In this document: positions 6,282 to 8,842 of the stretch, piece after piece
Layout: each line of letters starts with the position of its first letter
How positions within the stretch are numbered: the first letter of the stretch is position 1
Assembly: GCA_020724685.1 (NCBI GenBank)
Contig: DYGP01000008.1
Span: forward strand, 1-8,842
Direction: 5' to 3'
Origin: Candidatus Paceibacter sp.
GTDB taxonomy: Bacteria; Patescibacteriota; Minisyncoccia; UBA6257; GWB1-50-10
DNA length: 8,842 nt
Notes under the pieces: generated by a model
The model's database searches: none
Seen by the model: only the letters and a program-made list of their open reading frames with translations
What the model was told of the DNA's origin: nothing
Made by a program: the position numbers and the translations under genes

Positions 6282-7254
6282 AAAGCGCCGGCGACAATTT
6301 TTTTACGAGAATGCCGATTTGGCCGATCATCCAGTCAATCGCATGGAACGCCCTCCGATAGAAACCGATGAATTTTCGCGCGGGAAGCGATAGGAGATAA
6401 TCTTTGTCTTCGGCCTCGGGCGGCCACATTTCCCTTCCCTCGGGTATTTTCGAAAGATCGATTTCCTCCGCCTTTTCAAGATTTCTTTTCCATTCTTTGT
6501 AGAATAAGGACGCTTCGAGCCACGGTTTTATGATCGATCCACGGACGAAATGGAGCGCGATACCATCGATTTTTTCGTAGGGAACGCCATAGATTTTGTG
6601 GGCGAAGAACGGATATATATTGAAAAGAAAGGAGAGCAACTCCCATTTTTTATAGAAAAAAAGATTGAGCGTCCCTTCTTCCCCGTATTTATTAAGCGAT
6701 CCGAACCGCCGATAAAGCGCGGTGATTTTTTCGAACGTATCATTCTCGATGATGTCGGTGTTGATCGCCATAATGCCGCTGTTGAAGGCGATTCCTTTGA
6801 GCGGATATTCCCGTTTAAGTTCCCGGAAGAGGCTTCGGTTTTCTCTCGTGCATTTCACAAATTCTTTCCGAAGCGGCGTCGCGTGCGCGTTCGGCGCGGC
6901 GAATCCTTTCACGTTAAGGAGCCTGTCGAGCGATGCCCGGACAATAATGTCCCCGTCGAGATAGACGACGTGTTTCCATTGTTTGAAATACGGCGTGAAA
7001 ATATAGAACTTGTCGAGGACGGCCGACGGATGTCCCCATGCGCCCGCGCATTCCCACCCCGAAAGCGCTTCGCAGCGATATACGAGTATCCCTTTCTCCC
7101 GAAACCACCGGAGTCCCTCTTCGGGAACGTCCTCATGCGCGAGAAGCATGTAGTCTCCCTTCCATCCCGCATTCCAGTACACCGAGGAGAAAAGCTGTTT
7201 CGCCTGATCGAGGAAGTTCCTGTCGGCGAGCGTGACGAGAAGATGTTCTTTCAT
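6256..7254 (-). CDS. GT8-type glycosyltransferase, second gene of a tandem paralogous set
   Basis: This 332-residue paralogue of its two neighbours has LLVTLADRNFLDQAKQLF (5-22), AVLDKFYIFTPYFKQW (78-93), the metal-binding triad DGD (100-102, where the others have DAD), FNSG (157-160), GEEGTLN (191-197) and HFVRGSIIKPW (235-245). DGD still keeps both acidic ligands, so it should be active; the change may alter donor pocket shape. The C-terminal tail LVKKLSPALYERI matches the family tail. Residues 14-50 are encoded by DNA identical to the preceding gene, while later parts resemble the following gene. The ATG at 7254 is 6 bp after the preceding stop. GGAGGG occurs about 15 bases upstream, too far to be a normal ribosome-binding site and explained by the Gly-Gly codons of the previous gene's end. 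Confidence 0.88.
   Translation of the reverse strand: MKEHLLVTLADRNFLDQAKQLFSSVYWNAGWKGDYMLLAHEDVPEEGLRWFREKGILVYRCEALSGWECAGAWGHPSAVLDKFYIFTPYFKQWKHVVYLDGDIIVRASLDRLLNVKGFAAPNAHATPLRKEFVKCTRENRSLFRELKREYPLKGIAFNSGIMAINTDIIENDTFEKITALYRRFGSLNKYGEEGTLNLFFYKKWELLSFLFNIYPFFAHKIYGVPYEKIDGIALHFVRGSIIKPWLEASLFYKEWKRNLEKAEEIDLSKIPEGREMWPPEAEDKDYLLSLPARKFIGFYRRAFHAIDWMIGQIGILVKKLSPALYERIRIKK
6974..7029. repeat. Near-identical 56-bp tract shared with 5983-6038
   Basis: Partner of the tract at 5983-6038, with mismatches at 6991, 7002, 7018 and 7022. It lies within the middle GT8 gene, just 5' (in coding sense) of the DGD codons. Confidence 0.75.
7097..7215. repeat. 119-bp perfect direct repeat, copy in middle GT8 gene
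   Basis: Every base from 7097 to 7215 equals 8093-8211 (offset 996). In the middle GT8 gene it encodes residues 14-51, from FLDQAKQ through LRWFRE. Identity stops abruptly on both sides, at 7096 and 7216, including at synonymous positions. Confidence 0.95.
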
Positions 7255-7260
7255 AAAATA

Positions 7261-8271
7261 TCAGTTTTTCCCTCCGAGCGCATAGTAAAGCGCCGGAGAA
7301 ATTTTTTTGACGATCCGCCCCACGCGGTACATCGCACGGAACCATTTTTCCTTTGCGCCGGGGATTGCTTTGCGGCGCATCTTTCTCATTTTCCACGCCC
7401 CTCCGAGTATTTTCAAGAATATTCCGTATACCAAAACCATGAAGGGACGGAGAGCGACTGCGGGAGAGGGGACGGACCGCACGTCAATCAGGTCGGCGCG
7501 TTCGAGGTTTCTTTCCCATTCGCGACAAAACGCGTTTTTCGGATCCCATGGTTTAGGTTTCCACGCAAAATGAACGATAACGGCATTCCTGAAGCGCGCC
7601 GGCGGGACATTTCTGTATTGATTGTGATTCACAAGCACGTTGTACGTTTCCGGGAGACGGCGCCATTTTCGGAACCAATAGAGATTAAGAATCGCCTGTT
7701 CGCCGTACCGCACGTATGGAGCGTATCGCCGGTTCAGTTCCAAAAGCTTTTCGAACGCGTCATCCGGGACGCATTCCGTTTCCATGACAAAAACACCCGA
7801 ATTGAACACGGGAGATTTCAGGTCATATCCTCGGCGCAACGAAACTATGGGACGCGTGAATTCGCGCCTCAGCTCTTCGCTAAAGCCGTCGGGGACGGCG
7901 GAGAACCCCCGGAAGCGGAGGAGTCCGTCGATCGAAGATCGGACGATAACGTCCGCGTCGAGATAAACAACATATTTCCATTGTTTGAAGTAGGGGGTGA
8001 AAAGGGAGAACTTATCGAACACGACACCGGAACATTTCCCTTTGTAGGAGGCATCTGAAATCGGTTTGATTTTGTACACAAGCACCCCTCTTTCCCGAAA
8101 CCACCGGAGTCCCTCTTCGGGAACGTCCTCATGCGCGAGAAGCATGTAGTCTCCCTTCCATCCCGCATTCCAGTACACCGAGGAGAAAAGCTGTTTCGCC
8201 TGATCGAGGAAATCCCCATTGGCTAAAGTCACAAGAACGGAGGTATGCGGATGTTTTGATGTGTCAGGCAT
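7261..8271 (-). CDS. GT8-type glycosyltransferase, first gene of the operon and of the tandem set
   Basis: This 336-residue protein has SVLVTLANGDFLDQAKQLF (11-29), FDKFSLFTPYFKQW (85-98), metal-binding DAD (105-107), FNSGV (156-160), GEQAILN (190-196) and HFAWKPKPW (234-242), the last close to the glycogenin-type HFxGxxKPW motif. It is probably a retaining GT-A transferase using a UDP-sugar on the cytoplasmic side. After residue 275 it differs from its paralogues, with a hydrophobic and then strongly basic stretch (277-302), before the shared tail IVKKISPALYY. This could anchor it at the membrane. It is the most diverged of the three in its central part, despite the perfect 119-bp identity with the next gene near its 5' end. 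It opens the operon; the bases just before its ATG read CCTCC in sense, so there is no Shine-Dalgarno. Confidence 0.88.
   Translation of the reverse strand: MPDTSKHPHTSVLVTLANGDFLDQAKQLFSSVYWNAGWKGDYMLLAHEDVPEEGLRWFRERGVLVYKIKPISDASYKGKCSGVVFDKFSLFTPYFKQWKYVVYLDADVIVRSSIDGLLRFRGFSAVPDGFSEELRREFTRPIVSLRRGYDLKSPVFNSGVFVMETECVPDDAFEKLLELNRRYAPYVRYGEQAILNLYWFRKWRRLPETYNVLVNHNQYRNVPPARFRNAVIVHFAWKPKPWDPKNAFCREWERNLERADLIDVRSVPSPAVALRPFMVLVYGIFLKILGGAWKMRKMRRKAIPGAKEKWFRAMYRVGRIVKKISPALYYALGGKN
8093..8211. repeat. 119-bp perfect direct repeat, copy in first GT8 gene
   Basis: Partner of 7097-7215. Here it encodes residues 21-60 of the first GT8 protein. Sequence outside the tract is only moderately similar between the two genes, pointing to recent exchange and not a recent whole-gene duplication. 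Confidence 0.95.
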
Positions 8272-8297
8272 GGAGGAGTATTACGTATTAAGCAGTA

Positions 8298-8303
8298 AGT
8301 ATA
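8298..8303 (-). promoter_or_regulatory. Possible -10 element of the GT8 operon
   Basis: Read on the minus strand, bases 8303-8298 are TATACT, the same hexamer as the opposite-facing -10 candidate at 8422-8427. It would give a leader of about 20 nt. A second, poorer candidate, AATACT (8282-8277), lies 5 bases before the ATG and would make the transcript leaderless. The hexamer lies within the AT-rich repeat, so a chance match is possible. Confidence 0.3.
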
Positions 8304-8421
8304 AAGTATGGAGAATTTTTAATTTTGTAAATAAAGGCAGAAAATCATAATTTTTAAACATTAAGAAGTTAGAAATTCTTTAAAAATTCAAAAATTAAAC
8401 ATTAAAAATTGTCTTTAGTAG

Positions 8422-8427
8422 TATACT
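8422..8427 (+). promoter_or_regulatory. -10 element placed for a leaderless transcript of the last gene
   Basis: TATACT, preceded by G, is followed by six bases (gttatt) and then the ATG at 8434. This is the same spacing as the TATAAT and ATG pair at 2130-2142. No Shine-Dalgarno precedes this ATG, in line with a leaderless start. The A/T-rich tract upstream could act as an UP element; a -35 box is not evident. Confidence 0.45.
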
Positions 8428-8433
8428 GTTATT

Positions 8434-8842
8434 ATGACACAATGGCGCGACAGGTATTTTTCTTTTGCCATACTCGCGCGTCCGAGGATGGGCGGGAGCG
8501 TTCTGGAAAAGGGCGCAATCATCGTAAATCAGTGCGATGAAATAGTGAGGGCAATACCGGAGATAAAAAGGTATTTTTATCTCGTTGAACGGAAAGGGTG
8601 GCACGGAATAAACGGAAACGAAACGGCGGACGTGAAACTCGTTGACGATCTTTCCACGCTCGAGGAGACGAAGCGGCGGTTTCCGAATTCCATCGCGCTC
8701 GAATTTTCAAACGCGGATTTCGTGGATACGGACGTTTTCAGGCCGCTCGGGACGAAAAAAAGATATACAGGAGTCCAGATCGCCGCGTGGGAGCCCTTCA
8801 AGCGGCACGATCTTTTCGTGAAAGCCGCGGCGTTGCTTCCGG
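8434..8842 (+). CDS. N-terminal part of a probable GT-B glycosyltransferase (3' end outside window)
   Basis: The frame opens at ATG 8434 and is still open at the window edge, giving 136 residues. The segment SNADFVDTDVFRPL (92-105) resembles the NGVDxxxFxP linker between the two Rossmann domains of GT4 enzymes. RYTGVQIAAWEPFKRHDLFV (110-129) then looks like the first strand and KRH-type donor loop of the C-terminal domain. If so, the N-terminal acceptor domain is only about 95 residues, much shorter than the usual 160-180. No signal peptide is evident. The E-x7-E motif that would confirm GT4 lies beyond the window. A nearby ATG at 8442 is in another frame. The neighbourhood supports a role in the same surface glycan. 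Confidence 0.75.
   Translation, partial: MTQWRDRYFSFAILARPRMGGSVLEKGAIIVNQCDEIVRAIPEIKRYFYLVERKGWHGINGNETADVKLVDDLSTLEETKRRFPNSIALEFSNADFVDTDVFRPLGTKKRYTGVQIAAWEPFKRHDLFVKAAALLP

Larger units (their letters stand above)
8272..8433. other. AT-rich divergent intergenic region with short repeats
   Basis: This 162-bp gap separates the minus-strand operon from the next plus-strand gene and is much richer in A and T than the genes. It holds TATAAAGTAT (8300-8309), an exact copy of 2938-2947, beside CGTATTAAGCA (8285-8295) of the same family. It also holds TTAAACATTAA twice (8354-8364 and 8395-8405), and AATTTTTAAT (8314-8323) as an inverted copy of 8401-8410. It must contain promoters in both directions. 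No small open frame with a convincing start or RNA gene was recognised. Confidence 0.65.

Noticed and set aside
7270..7275. GGAGGG upstream of the middle GT8 gene as a Shine-Dalgarno (minus strand)
   Set aside because: It is about 15 bases from the ATG and is explained by the Gly-Gly-Lys-Asn codons ending the preceding gene.
6550..8058. A 502-codon open frame on the + strand, antisense across two GT8 genes
   Set aside because: It lies opposite two well-supported genes with complete GT8 motifs, crosses the gap between them, and its translation has no recognisable domain and is biased to Arg, Glu, Phe and Pro as antisense translations often are. The frame is open by codon-usage accident.
7097..8211. 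Diversity-generating retroelement template and variable repeat
   Set aside because: The two copies are identical, without adenine-specific changes, both lie in coding genes near their 5' ends, and no reverse transcriptase is in the window.
8272..8433. CRISPR array or small RNA gene in the AT-rich gap
   Set aside because: Repeats are only 10-12 bases, unevenly spaced and without spacers of uniform length; no stable GC-containing fold is apparent.

Overview
This window looks like part of a surface-polysaccharide (O-antigen, capsule or cell-wall glycan) locus from an uncultivated bacterium. The best guess is a Patescibacteria/CPR member of the Parcubacteria type. The grounds are circumstantial: almost every gene is a glycosyltransferase or an exporter, Shine-Dalgarno sequences are weak or absent, -10 boxes sit right next to start codons, and short AT-rich 'AAGTATTAAGTA' repeats fill the gaps between genes. 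TGA is used as a stop three times, so the code-25 lineages (Gracilibacteria, Absconditabacteria) are unlikely. No rRNA, tRNA, CRISPR array or transposase was seen.

Left arm, + strand (1-3744). The window opens inside a multi-pass membrane protein with a soluble C-terminal tail, probably a GT-C-like glycosyltransferase. A possible promoter and a terminator-like hairpin follow. Next come a family 4 glycosyltransferase (1007-2134), an ABC-2 permease (2142-2918) and its ATPase (2980-3744). The last two form a Wzm/Wzt-type glycan exporter. The ATPase has no C-terminal carbohydrate-binding domain and is flanked on both sides by the short repeats.

Right arm, - strand (3799-8271), converging on the ATPase. 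A four-gene operon reads from 8271 down to 3799. It begins with three tandem paralogous GT8-type glycosyltransferases (8271-7261, 7254-6256, 6281-5235). It ends with a 479-residue protein that appears to fuse a GT2 glycosyltransferase to a domain resembling plant DUF579/GXM/IRX15 (glucuronoxylan 4-O-methyltransferase family). The genes are 6 bp apart or overlap, so translation is probably coupled. The GT8 genes are mosaic: a 119-bp tract is identical in two of them although their downstream parts have diverged.

Right edge (8272-8842). An AT-rich divergent intergenic region of about 160 bp separates the operon from a + strand glycosyltransferase that runs off the window.

Working model (inference): the glycosyltransferases build and decorate a lipid-linked glycan at the cytoplasmic face, the fusion protein adds a sugar and may O-methylate one, and the ABC exporter flips the product out. 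GT8 plus a DUF579-like domain is the pairing plants use to add 4-O-methylglucuronate to xylan, which makes the - strand operon the most interesting part of the window.
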